Source: Prevotellaceae bacterium (lineage in GTDB: Bacteria > Bacteroidota > Bacteroidia > Bacteroidales > UBA932). Taken from it: a DNA stretch of 64,000 nt. Made by a program: the position numbers and the translations under genes. Of the stretch, positions 8,837-17,675 are shown piece after piece. Within the stretch, counting starts at the first letter, position 1; the number at the start of each line of letters is the position of its first letter. The notes beneath the pieces were generated by a model that had not been told where the DNA came from, ran no database searches, and worked only from the letters and a program-made list of their open reading frames with translations. The DNA is taken from assembly GCA_031266015.1 (NCBI GenBank), contig JAISBU010000004.1:1-64000 (forward strand). Reading direction: 5' to 3'.

Positions 8837-9901
8837 TTAAAAATCTAACTTCAGCTGATATGTTTTCGGCTGCTCTATATCTTGTATATTGCTTACCGTA
8901 AGCCCCATTAGCCGTACTCTTTTGTCGCTGAGGTCAACCGTGTTTAGCAGCTCAAGTGCCGCTGTCCACAACAGGTTAAATTCATTTACGAATCCGTTTA
9001 GCGTTTTACTGCGGGTTATCTGCTTAAAGTCGGAGTACTTTATTTTGAGCGTTACGGTGCGTCCGTAGAAGTTCCGTTGAGAGGTGCGCCTCCACACCTC
9101 GTCGGCTATTTCTCGCAGGTGAGTGGCAAGTTCGGCAATGTCATTTATGTCGGTAAGAAATGTATGCTCCGCTCCCACCGATTTGCGGATGCGATCCGGC
9201 ACAACTTGACGGTTGTCAATGGCGCGGGCATTCTGGTAGTAGGAGTGTCCCGCCTTGCCAAAATGCATGACCAGCTCAGACTCGCTCAACCTTTTCAAAT
9301 CTGCCCCGGTGTTAATTCCGAGCTTGTGCATGCGCTCCGCTGTTACCTTTCCTACACCCCAGAAACGTTCAATTTCCAGCTGCTCAACAAAGGCTTCGGC
9401 CTCCTTTTCTGTTATTACAAAAAGACCATCAGGCTTGTTGTAGTCCGAGGCAATTTTTGCTAGGAATTTATTGACGGAAACTCCTGCAGAGGCGGTTAAT
9501 CCGGTTGCTTCCTTAATGCGCTTTTTTATTTCACGGGCAACAATGGTTGCCGAAGGCATTTGCATGTGGTTGACCGTTACATCAAGGTAGGCTTCGTCTA
9601 ACGATAGAGGCTCAACCAGGTCTGTATAGTCGAAAAAGATATTGCGAATTTGAAGAGAAACTTCTTTATAAATTTCAAACCTCGGTTTGGCAAAAATCAG
9701 CTGTGGACATTTGGCCAGCGCCGTTTTTGACGGCATGGCAGAGCGTATTCCATACTTGCGAGCCTCATAGCTTGCGGTGGCTACTACGCCTCGCTCTCCG
9801 GCGTATCCCACAGCCAGCGGTTTACCCCTGTATTCCGGGTTGTCACGCTGTTCTATGGAGGCGTAGAAAGCATCCATATCTATGTGAATAATCTTGCGCA
9901 T
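8837..9901 (-). CDS. dinB: DNA polymerase IV (Y-family translesion polymerase)
   Basis: Error-prone lesion bypass and mutagenesis. The 354 residues show the Y-family catalytic motifs: HIDMDAFYASIEQRDNP at the N-terminus (first metal-binding Asp), VVATASYEARKYGIRSAMP, and SLDEAYLDVT (second Asp-Glu pair, near residues 102-105). HhH and little-finger regions follow. The C-terminus ends in TYQLKLDF, resembling a β-clamp binding motif. A TACCTTTG box ends only 8 bases before the ATG, implying an almost leaderless message. The sliding clamp gene dnaN is about 8 kb away in this window. Confidence 0.95.
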   Translation of the reverse strand: MRKIIHIDMDAFYASIEQRDNPEYRGKPLAVGYAGERGVVATASYEARKYGIRSAMPSKTALAKCPQLIFAKPRFEIYKEVSLQIRNIFFDYTDLVEPLSLDEAYLDVTVNHMQMPSATIVAREIKKRIKEATGLTASAGVSVNKFLAKIASDYNKPDGLFVITEKEAEAFVEQLEIERFWGVGKVTAERMHKLGINTGADLKRLSESELVMHFGKAGHSYYQNARAIDNRQVVPDRIRKSVGAEHTFLTDINDIAELATHLREIADEVWRRTSQRNFYGRTVTLKIKYSDFKQITRSKTLNGFVNEFNLLWTAALELLNTVDLSDKRVRLMGLTVSNIQDIEQPKTYQLKLDF

Positions 9902-9909
9902 TCCGATTG

Positions 9910-9917
9910 CAAAGGTA
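9910..9917 (-). promoter_or_regulatory. -7 box TACCTTTG of dinB
   Basis: The minus strand reads TACCTTTG. The ATG is at 9901, so transcription would start within a few bases of the start codon. Confidence 0.5.
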
Positions 9918-10091
9918 GCGTGTTGGACTGCAAAATGTACTTATCGGTATCATTTTACAATAAAAAATAAGTAAACTTTAAAACCGGCTATTATCATGTG
10001 CGCTTAAAGCATAAAAATGTTGCTCATTTCGCTTTTCCGGCTCCATTAGCAATCGTTACTTGGGTAAAGAAGTAGGATAACCCGAAACATG

Positions 10092-10128
10092 AACAACTCG
10101 ACGAAAAGTAAACCTCCATCGAGTTGTT
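10092..10128. other. 10-bp inverted repeat downstream of spoT
   Basis: AACAACTCGA (10092-10101) pairs with TCGAGTTGTT (10119-10128) across a 17-base loop. There is no T-run in the spoT direction, so it is not a standard terminator. It may stabilise the 3' end of the transcript or be a protein site. Confidence 0.4.
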
Positions 10129-10148
10129 AAGTTTTGATTTACAGATTG

Positions 10149-12434
10149 TTACTCGTTGTTGTTGCCACGTTTGGCGCTTTGCACGCCGGCTACCTTACCG
10201 AGCTTGCTTATGATGTTGTCCAGCTCTTTGGTGCTGTGTACGTACAAATCAAATTCACCCTCGAATAATCCACCGTGAGTTTCGATATTCACACGACGAA
10301 TATTTACATGCATCCCGGTTGAAATAACGTCCAGCATATCGGTGAGCAACCCCTGCCTGTCTGCTCCGCTAACGTTTATACGAGCAAGGAATAGCATCAT
10401 GGTGTGCTCTGTCCATTTGGCGTTGACTAGCTTATCTCCATGCTGGGCAGCTTCACGAATTGCAGTAGGACAGTTCTTTTTGTGAATGGTTACCTTGTTG
10501 TTTGCACCTATAAATCCTACTACGCTATCTCCCGGAATGGGGCTGCAACATTGGGCTATACGATAGTCCAGCGTAGATGGGTCTGTGCCTTCTTTTAGTA
10601 GAAACGCCTTTTTGTCAATAGCCTCAGAATGAGGCAACTCCAGTATGGCCTTCATGGCTGACTTCCTGCGCAACTGTGGTAGACGTGGACGCAGCTGCAT
10701 TCCCCAGTAGCGAAGCCACTTGCTACGACCGAGATAACGTTTCACCACCCGGCTGATTTCGTTGGGGCTGAGCGTACCTGAGCCGATTTTGCTAAACAGC
10801 TCTTCTTTGTTGCTTACATGGTAGGCGTCAGCCAGCAGCTTATACAGCTTGGCGTTGGCGTACCAACCTGCCTCTCTGGTTGCCTCTTCTACTGCGGTTT
10901 TTCCTTTTTGAAATATGGCTTTACCTTCGGATTTGAGCGCTGCTTTTATGTGGCTTTGCGCTCGTGCGGTGGTAACAAATTGAAGCCACTCGGGCTGTGG
11001 TTTCTGGTTGTCGGCGGTTATAATTTCAATTTGGTCGCCGTTGCTGAGAATGTGGTTTAGCGCTTTGAGCTCGTGGTTTACCTTAGCGCTGATGGCTCTG
11101 TTGCCAATGGCGCTGTGTATGTAGTAGGCAAAATCCAGAACCGTAGCGTTTTTCGGCAGCGTTATTATTTTGCCTTTTGGCGTAAACACCGTGATTTCGG
11201 AGGTAAACAAGTTGAGCTTTACCTGATCAAGGAACTCAACGGTATTTTGCTCATTGTTGGCCAACATTTCACGAATGTGGTACAAGAACTCGTCCAGCTG
11301 CGTGTTTTGTACGTTCTCAAATCCGTTGATATTATTGCCGTTTTCCTTGTATATCCAGTGGGCGGCGTAGCCATACTCCGCCACCTGGTTCATACGCTTG
11401 CTGCGTATTTGTATCTCTACCCATCGACCTTTTGGACCCATAACGGTGGTGTGCAGCGCTTCGTAGCCGTTGGCTTTTGGGCTGCTGATCCAGTCACGCA
11501 TACGTCGTGGATTGGGACGATAGATGTCGGTTGCGGTAGAGTAGGCAAACCAGCATTGTGTTTTTTCATTGGGTCCCGGTGGCGTATTTATTACTATACG
11601 AACGGCAAACAGGTCGTAAACTTCTTCAAATGGAATTTGCTGCTTTTGCATTTTATTCCATATACTGTATACGGATTTTACACGACCGTTGATGTCAAAA
11701 TTGATGTTGCCTTTTTGCAAGCGCTCTTTGATGGGCTCACAAAATGTTTTTATATAGGCTTGTCGCTCTTCCTCCGTAGCGGCAATTTTACTTTGTATCT
11801 CTTTGTATACCTGAGGGTACTGGTGTTGCAACGTGAGATCTTCCAGCTCGGTTTTTATGTTGTATAGCCCGAGTCTTTGTGCCAATGGTGCGTACAGGTA
11901 TAGTGTTTCGCTCGCTATTTTTTCTCGCTTATGCGGCGCCATTGCGCTAAGCGTACGCATGTTGTGCAGCCTGTCGGCCAGCTTAATTAAAACCACTCTA
12001 ATATCGTCTGCCATGGCAAGCAGCAGCTTCTTGAAGTTTTCGGCCTGCAATGATATGTTGGCATCGAAGATGTTATCAAGCTTGGTGAGACCATCTACAA
12101 GCGAGGCGATCTTGTCGCCAAAAAGAGTTTGAATATCCTCTACGGTGTAGTGGGTATCTTCCACTACATCGTGTAGCAAAGCCGTAACAATGGATTTGTA
12201 GCCGAGTCCGATTTCCGACGCTACGATTTTTGCAACGGCTATTGGGTGAATAATGTACGGTTCTCCGGACTTACGACGAGCGCCTTTATGCGCTTCGTAG
12301 GCTAATGTGTAAGCCTTGTCTATGGCTACTTTCTCCTCCGGACTAATGGGCAACAAGCTGCTATTCAGCATGTCCTGAAAGGCAGCGTCTGCAATAGCCC
12401 TGCCTTTGTCGTCCTGTATATCGGGTTGTTTCAT
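10149..12434 (-). CDS. spoT: RelA/SpoT-type (p)ppGpp synthetase/hydrolase
   Basis: Makes and degrades the stringent-response alarmone. The 761-residue protein has the Rel order. An N-terminal HD hydrolase domain comes first (ALLHDVVEDTHYTVEDI near residues 85-101, and RLHNMRTL), with the metal-binding HD pair intact. The synthetase domain follows (RVKSVYSIWNKM, VRIVINTPPG, KANGYEALHTTVMGP, VAEYGYAAHW). Next are a TGS domain (TPKGKIITLPKNATVLDFAY), a conserved Cys region (YRIAQCCSPIPGD) and a C-terminal ACT domain. Both activities look intact. It is the last gene of a minus-strand run that begins with fabD, linking it by position to fatty-acid synthesis. Confidence 0.93.
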   Translation of the reverse strand: MKQPDIQDDKGRAIADAAFQDMLNSSLLPISPEEKVAIDKAYTLAYEAHKGARRKSGEPYIIHPIAVAKIVASEIGLGYKSIVTALLHDVVEDTHYTVEDIQTLFGDKIASLVDGLTKLDNIFDANISLQAENFKKLLLAMADDIRVVLIKLADRLHNMRTLSAMAPHKREKIASETLYLYAPLAQRLGLYNIKTELEDLTLQHQYPQVYKEIQSKIAATEEERQAYIKTFCEPIKERLQKGNINFDINGRVKSVYSIWNKMQKQQIPFEEVYDLFAVRIVINTPPGPNEKTQCWFAYSTATDIYRPNPRRMRDWISSPKANGYEALHTTVMGPKGRWVEIQIRSKRMNQVAEYGYAAHWIYKENGNNINGFENVQNTQLDEFLYHIREMLANNEQNTVEFLDQVKLNLFTSEITVFTPKGKIITLPKNATVLDFAYYIHSAIGNRAISAKVNHELKALNHILSNGDQIEIITADNQKPQPEWLQFVTTARAQSHIKAALKSEGKAIFQKGKTAVEEATREAGWYANAKLYKLLADAYHVSNKEELFSKIGSGTLSPNEISRVVKRYLGRSKWLRYWGMQLRPRLPQLRRKSAMKAILELPHSEAIDKKAFLLKEGTDPSTLDYRIAQCCSPIPGDSVVGFIGANNKVTIHKKNCPTAIREAAQHGDKLVNAKWTEHTMMLFLARINVSGADRQGLLTDMLDVISTGMHVNIRRVNIETHGGLFEGEFDLYVHSTKELDNIISKLGKVAGVQSAKRGNNNE

Positions 12435-12451
12435 TCTGCTCGCGTGTGACT

Positions 12452-13999
12452 TTATTGCACCACCATTACGTTACCCTTTTTCTCAACCACGCTACCGTTG
12501 GAGAATAGCGCTTTTAAGTAGTAGAAGTACGCTCCTTCCCGAACGTATTCTCCTGTGTTATTTATTTTACCATTCCATGGTGTGGTTCCGCTGTAAATTT
12601 CTTTTCCCCAGCGATCGTAAATGGTAAGCGTATAAGTAAAATCAAAGGCGCTTACCGGCTCAAAAAGATTTCGACTTTTACCGGTTTGTGTATTGATTGT
12701 GAGGTTGTTACTTGGTTGTATGGCATTTGGCATGTAAAGTACGGGCTCAGTGCTGTTGCATACATCCGCAGAGCGAACAAGGCAGATGATGTTGCCGGCG
12801 GTATCAAAAACGGTAGCCTCTACTTCGTAGCAAATAGCTTGTCCTAAAATTTCCGATGGCAAAACGCTTAAGTCGTCAGCTGTAAACAGACTATTGGTAG
12901 AATCAACCAAACCCGCATATTCGCTGGGAGCGGTACGGTACACCTTGTATTGCTGGGCGTCGAAATCTTGATAGCTGATTCCATTCCAGGTGATGTTGTT
13001 CACAGCTCCGTTGCTGCTTATTGAAGGTACAAGCGTTGATATTTGAGGGCTGCTGGTGGCGGTGGTTCCACAGCTGTTTATGGCAGCAATTCGATAGATG
13101 GCGGGCTGTTGATTTTGTAGGGCGTTGTCAAGCGCCGTATGGCTCAGCTTATCGCTAAATTCTTGTACGGTAAAAAATGTGCCTGAGCCATCGGCCTTTT
13201 CCAAAACAAATCGGTTGTACTCCGTTTGTGTATCTATGGTGTATCCTACAAGGGTTGCAGCTGGTCTGCCGATAACGCTGTCTATACCAATATACTTCGG
13301 ACGCAACGGTAAGTTTACGTAAACGCTTTGGAGGTTGGAGGTGCTGGTATCTTGATTGTTGTTGTATACAGCGGCAATGTAAAAGTGGTGGTATAACTTT
13401 TCTTTTACGATTGGTGCAACAAAAGCGGTGTCATAGTTACTGGTGCCAAGATATTGCACGCTATCCATGCTGAAATTGTGGCTGCCTGCGTAACCAAAGA
13501 TGTGGTAGGTTACGTGATTTGCGAAAGAGGGGATAGGAGCAAATCTTCCGTCGTCATATTTGTCCAATTTTTGAAATGGGCTCCAGCTGAGCGCAACTTG
13601 TAATTTGCAGCTATCAACGCTGGGCTCGCGCTGCTGCATGCTGCGATACGGATCGTTCCAAGGCTCGGCAGTTTGCTGAGTATGTACTTGCACGGTGTAA
13701 GCTTGCGGAGTGCAGCAGGCCTGGGCAGTATCGGTAAACACGGCGGTGGCGTTACTCAGCGTAGCCATCGTATCGCTCATGGTAATATTGAGTCCGTCAT
13801 TTCTGTATTTCAAAATGAAGTATCCGTCAATGAGAGCGGGATCGCTTGGGCTTGGCTTAAACTTGACTTCATACTTTTGCGTTGCTGGATTTATGCTTAC
13901 CGACTGCAATGCGGGGCCCACAACGGCATACTGCGCACCGGCTGTACGCATGGCAAACACACATGCCGCCAGTACAGATATTTTTGCAAGTGCTTTCAT
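12452..13999 (-). CDS. Exported protein with gliding/T9SS type B (CHU_C) C-terminal domain
   Basis: The start at 13999 gives a clean signal peptide (MKALAKISVLAACVFAMRTA...); an upstream in-frame start at 14047 would bury it. The body has β-sandwich segments resembling fibronectin type III repeats. The last 85 or so residues carry the gliding motility-associated domain: YMPNAIQPSNN, FTYTLTIYDRWGKEIYSG, TPWNGK, GAYFYYLKA and the closing VEKKGNVMVV. Such domains direct export by the type IX secretion system and surface attachment. No por/gld core secretion genes except gldF are in the window. It lies 17 bases upstream of spoT. Confidence 0.85.
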   Translation of the reverse strand: MKALAKISVLAACVFAMRTAGAQYAVVGPALQSVSINPATQKYEVKFKPSPSDPALIDGYFILKYRNDGLNITMSDTMATLSNATAVFTDTAQACCTPQAYTVQVHTQQTAEPWNDPYRSMQQREPSVDSCKLQVALSWSPFQKLDKYDDGRFAPIPSFANHVTYHIFGYAGSHNFSMDSVQYLGTSNYDTAFVAPIVKEKLYHHFYIAAVYNNNQDTSTSNLQSVYVNLPLRPKYIGIDSVIGRPAATLVGYTIDTQTEYNRFVLEKADGSGTFFTVQEFSDKLSHTALDNALQNQQPAIYRIAAINSCGTTATSSPQISTLVPSISSNGAVNNITWNGISYQDFDAQQYKVYRTAPSEYAGLVDSTNSLFTADDLSVLPSEILGQAICYEVEATVFDTAGNIICLVRSADVCNSTEPVLYMPNAIQPSNNLTINTQTGKSRNLFEPVSAFDFTYTLTIYDRWGKEIYSGTTPWNGKINNTGEYVREGAYFYYLKALFSNGSVVEKKGNVMVVQ

Positions 14000-14058
14000 T
14001 GATGCGCCTCTTTTTGCTGTTTGCTTGCCGCTCTTTGGTAGAGACAAAGAATAGTATG

Positions 14059-15330
14059 CTATCCCGCGATTACGCAGGTCATACTTTTGGGATCAAAATA
14101 CTGTTGTGCCAGCTCCTGTAATCTTTTTGGTGTAATGTTTTTTACTTCGTTGAATAGAGTTGTAGCGTAGCTATCGGTTAATTTACACTGCAAATTCTCA
14201 ATTAAGGCCTCGGCCTGTGCCCAGGGGCCATCAAGGCAGCGAATGATTTCTCCACACATGTAGCTGCGTACCAACTCCAACTCTTCTTCCGGGATAAGCG
14301 CCGTACGTAATCGTTCCAGCTCCTTTTCAATTTCGGCAACGGTAGCGTTTGCCAAGCCTGCTCCAACTTCTGTGCCAATGCTCAGGTGCCCACCTCGCTC
14401 GTAGTTTATCAGCGTGGCAAATATTCCGTAGGTGTAGCCTTTTTCTTCACGTATATTTTGCATCAGGCGAGAACCCATGTAGCCACCCAACACCATGCAC
14501 AGTACCTGTAGCGCCGCATAGTCCGGATGATTTTTATTGAAGAGCAATTTACCATAACGTATGGCGGACTGCACGGCTCCCTCTTTGGTGATAGTAATAT
14601 TCTCATTTACAGATATTTGCGACTCTGACAAAGGAGCGAGTGCGGCTCTTTTGCCCGACGTGATATTTTCCAAATGTTTATTGATTGCAGCAATTTCCTG
14701 CGCACCAATTTTTCCGGAGGCTACAATAAAGCAGCAGCTCGCCACAAAATATCGGCAGTGAAAATCCTTGAGCATGAAGCTTTGCAGCAAGTCAAAATCT
14801 TTTGGTTCTGCAAATGTTCCATAAGGATGCTCTTTGCCGTAAAGGGCTGATAGAAACTCCTGCCGTGCGGTGTATACAACCTGCTCCTGTTCTATTTTGA
14901 GTTGCTGTTTACGCTTTGCGGCATATGTTTTTAACTCTGCTTCGGCAAAGGTCGGATGCTGCACAATTTCATTCAATATTTCCAAAGACTTGTCCAGGTG
15001 CTTATTGAGCGAATATACATTTAACATGGCGTAGTCCTTGTCAATGCTTTGCTCATAGGCAGAACCCAGGAAGTCAAAACCTTCGGCTACCTGTTGTGCG
15101 CTGTATCGTTGAGTGCCTTCGCTCATGAGCGCCAACGTGGCGCCCGCTACCAACTTTTGTGTTTGATAGCGGGTGCCGGCGTTGAATACAAGAGAAACGC
15201 GTACCACCTCTTGCGTGCCCGTATTGATAGCATACAGCTTGATGCCATTACGGAGCGTATGTTCGGTGTAACGGACATCATCCAGCTGCTGTAAGGGTAG
15301 GAGAGGGGGTGGTGTGTTTCGTGATAACAT
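14059..15330 (-). CDS. M16-family peptidase homologue lacking the zinc motif
   Basis: The 423-residue protein has the two-lobe M16 (insulinase/processing-peptidase) fold. The N-terminal strand pattern is TLRNGIKLYAINTG and VRVSLVFNAGTRYQT. Where active members have HxxEH, this one reads KLVAGATLALMSEGT, so the zinc-binding His and Glu are absent. The C-lobe keeps the substrate-binding Arg/Tyr region (YMGSRLMQNIREEKGYTYGI). This matches the non-catalytic partner of bacterial M16 heterodimers, which normally sits beside an active subunit; none is adjacent. It is 59 bases before the CHU_C gene and 65 bases after fabD. Confidence 0.85.
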   Translation of the reverse strand: MLSRNTPPPLLPLQQLDDVRYTEHTLRNGIKLYAINTGTQEVVRVSLVFNAGTRYQTQKLVAGATLALMSEGTQRYSAQQVAEGFDFLGSAYEQSIDKDYAMLNVYSLNKHLDKSLEILNEIVQHPTFAEAELKTYAAKRKQQLKIEQEQVVYTARQEFLSALYGKEHPYGTFAEPKDFDLLQSFMLKDFHCRYFVASCCFIVASGKIGAQEIAAINKHLENITSGKRAALAPLSESQISVNENITITKEGAVQSAIRYGKLLFNKNHPDYAALQVLCMVLGGYMGSRLMQNIREEKGYTYGIFATLINYERGGHLSIGTEVGAGLANATVAEIEKELERLRTALIPEEELELVRSYMCGEIIRCLDGPWAQAEALIENLQCKLTDSYATTLFNEVKNITPKRLQELAQQYFDPKSMTCVIAG

Positions 15331-15395
15331 TTTTATTTTATACGTTTCAAATTCTAAATTCCAAATTTCAGATTTGAAGCTTGGAATTTTAAATT

Positions 15396-16274
15396 CTATT
15401 GTTTTCCCTCGATGGTTACCTCCTTGCTAATCTTGGCAACCATACCTTGCAATGCTTTACCGGGGCCAACTTCAATGAAATGGGTAGCGCCGTCGGCAAC
15501 CATATGCTGTACAATTTGAGTCCAGCGTACGGGAGCGGTTAGCTGTGCAGTAAGGTTAGCCTTTATTACCTCAGGATTGGTTTGCGGCTTAGCGTCTACG
15601 TTTTGGTAAATGGGACAGCGTGGTGCGCTGAAGGTCGTTGCGCTGATTGCAGCCTCCAGCTCTTTCTTTGCCGGTTCCATTAGCGGAGAGTGGAAGGCGC
15701 CGCCTATGTTAAGTTTTAGCGCGCGCTTAGCGCCTTTCTCGGTTAACTTTGCGCAAGCGGCGTCAACACCTGCTACGCTGCCTGATATTACAAGTTGACC
15801 GGGGCAGTTGTAGTTGGCCGCAACAACAACGCCATTGATTTCCTTACAAACATCTTCAACCGTTTTATCGTCCAAACCAATGATAGCAGCCATGGTTGAT
15901 GGAGCCAGCTCGCAAGCCTTTTGCATAGCCATAGCACGTTGCGAAACCAGCTTCAATCCGTCTTCAAAAGTCAACGCACCGGCGGCTACCAATGCCGAAA
16001 ATTCACCCAGCGAGTGACCGGCAACCATATCGGGTGCAAAATCAGGTAAAGATTTTACCAAAATAACAGAATGTAGGAAAACGGCTGGTTGCGTAACCTT
16101 GGTTTGCTTCAAGTCCTCATCGGTTCCGGCAAACATAAGGGCTGTAATGTTGAAGCCCAAAATTTGGTGGGCCTTATCGAACATTTCTTTGCACTGAGCG
16201 TTACCCTCGTAAAGGCTCTTGCCCATGCCCACAAATTGGGCGCCCTGACCCGGAAACACGTACGCTTTTTTCAT
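15396..16274 (-). CDS. fabD: Malonyl-CoA:ACP transacylase
   Basis: Loads malonyl groups on acyl carrier protein for fatty-acid synthesis. The 292 residues contain the N-terminal FPGQGAQFVGMGKSLY, the nucleophile elbow GHSLGEFSALVAAG (Ser near residue 90), and the catalytic His in GGAFHSPLMEPAK. The C-terminal EVGPGKALQGMVAKI is also present. A TAAATTTG box lies about 40 bases upstream. It appears to head a minus-strand set with the M16 homologue, CHU_C protein and spoT, with gaps of 65, 59 and 17 bases. Confidence 0.95.
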   Translation of the reverse strand: MKKAYVFPGQGAQFVGMGKSLYEGNAQCKEMFDKAHQILGFNITALMFAGTDEDLKQTKVTQPAVFLHSVILVKSLPDFAPDMVAGHSLGEFSALVAAGALTFEDGLKLVSQRAMAMQKACELAPSTMAAIIGLDDKTVEDVCKEINGVVVAANYNCPGQLVISGSVAGVDAACAKLTEKGAKRALKLNIGGAFHSPLMEPAKKELEAAISATTFSAPRCPIYQNVDAKPQTNPEVIKANLTAQLTAPVRWTQIVQHMVADGATHFIEVGPGKALQGMVAKISKEVTIEGKQ

Positions 16275-16314
16275 TCCTTTCTGGAAAATAGGGTTTTAAA
16301 ATTGAAATTAACTA

Positions 16315-16322
16315 CAAATTTA
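16315..16322 (-). promoter_or_regulatory. -7 box TAAATTTG of fabD
   Basis: The minus strand reads TAAATTTG, 40 bases before the fabD ATG, matching TAnnTTTG. Confidence 0.5.
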
Positions 16323-16515
16323 CGCATTTTTCTTGTACTTTCCGCTTATGTTGTTGGTAGTTGCAGAGGGCAATATTTTTTGTTAAATTTGTAAATTCAG
16401 GTTTCAGGCTCCAAATTTCAAATTGCAGGATAGTGTGGCGCTTGTCCGCTGCCATTCTGTGCAAAGCGAAGAATGGCAATGGAAATCAATTCGACAAGCT
16501 CAGCAGCTCAACCAA

Positions 16516-17508
16516 ATGAACAAACCTCGTACCCGTAAAATAGCGCTACTCGTTGTAATATTCCTGTTAATCATACTGGTGGTGGCTTTCTGCGTTTACA
16601 TTTTCGCGAGCAGCGATACAAAATTCGGCTTGGCCGATGGTAGCGAAATTACTCGTTTTCGCATAGTGGCAGCTACTTCCAAGGTTATATTGGAGAAGAA
16701 GAATGACAGCTGGTACTTGATTAATGGTAGCCCTGCGCATAGCTCCCTAGTGGATGATGCTGTATACGCATTATCATTGCTACAGGTTAAGGGCGTGTTA
16801 CCACAAAGTGCTGAAAATGAATATAAAACAACGCTAAAAGGCGCTTTGAAAATTTCGCTGGGTAGCGGATTTATAAGCAAGCGCACTTACCAGCTCTGCA
16901 AGGTAAAAGATTTGGGGCTGGTGGGAGTTTTACGTGGCAAGAAGACACCTTATCTGCTGGAGGTGCGAGGCAATTCGGAGCTGGATGTGCTGGATATGCT
17001 GAACGCTAATCCCTTGTACTGGAAGCAAAATGTGGTGTTTGCCTTTACCCCTTCGGAAATTCGCTCCGTTACGGTTGAAAATATTATTGAACCACAGCAA
17101 TCATATGTGGTACAGGTAGATACGCTTGGGCAGGTGAAGATTATGGATGCCTACTCGGGCAAGAAGCTTACTCCAATCGCTGCCGAAAAAGTAAAGAAAT
17201 ACCTTTCCTACTTTACGCACGTTGGCTTTGAGCGCTATGTAACCAACCTGAACTCCTCAGAGGTTGAGAATATTCTGCTTGCAGATTTTGCCTACATGGT
17301 TACGGTAGAAGATATTTACGGTAGCAAGCAGTCAGCCAAGCTGTTCTTTGTGCCAAAAGACGATACTCTGGATGCCTTTGGCCGTCCTACCAAGGTAGAC
17401 CTGAATCGTTGCTACGTGCAAATTAACGATGAACCTCAGCTGGCTTTAGCCCTGTGGGTGGATATGGATATTCTGCTTCCGGGTTTTGAATATTTTATGA
17501 ACAATTAA
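16516..17508 (+). CDS. DUF4340-like membrane-anchored protein
   Basis: The start at 16516 (MNKPRTRKIALLVVIFLLII) gives a basic N-terminus and one transmembrane helix, about residues 9-32. The remaining 300 residues are a β-rich, probably periplasmic domain with the DUF4340 style of repeated substructure (WYLING near residue 65). Its function is unknown. In some genomes DUF4340 proteins sit next to GldG-type ABC transporter parts, but here the neighbour is dnaN. An upstream in-frame start at 16423 would lie in repeat-like intergenic sequence and is not favoured. Confidence 0.65.
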   Translation: MNKPRTRKIALLVVIFLLIILVVAFCVYIFASSDTKFGLADGSEITRFRIVAATSKVILEKKNDSWYLINGSPAHSSLVDDAVYALSLLQVKGVLPQSAENEYKTTLKGALKISLGSGFISKRTYQLCKVKDLGLVGVLRGKKTPYLLEVRGNSELDVLDMLNANPLYWKQNVVFAFTPSEIRSVTVENIIEPQQSYVVQVDTLGQVKIMDAYSGKKLTPIAAEKVKKYLSYFTHVGFERYVTNLNSSEVENILLADFAYMVTVEDIYGSKQSAKLFFVPKDDTLDAFGRPTKVDLNRCYVQINDEPQLALALWVDMDILLPGFEYFMNN

Positions 17509-17604
17509 TGTTCATAATTTTGGATATTAATGTATTGATATCCAAAATGTTAATTACTAAATTCTAACATATCAACAAAATTCGGTGTAGTCGAAGATTT
17601 TGCC

Positions 17605-17612
17605 TAACTTTG
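17605..17612 (+). promoter_or_regulatory. -7 box TAACTTTG of dnaN
   Basis: TAACTTTG matches TAnnTTTG and lies 63 bases before the dnaN ATG. Confidence 0.55.
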
Positions 17613-17675
17613 CTCCACTAAATCCGTTTCCAGCTAGAGGTATTAACAAACAAAAATAATAAAATAACGTATAGA

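Noticed and set aside
10092..10128. Terminator for spoT
   Set aside because: The 10-bp stem has a 17-base loop and no T-run in the direction of spoT, so only a hairpin is reported.
11073..11867. Long open frame opposite spoT
   Set aside because: It lies antisense to conserved spoT sequence and has no recognisable protein character. The same holds for 56187-56969 opposite recQ and 45582-46238 opposite the cluster gene.
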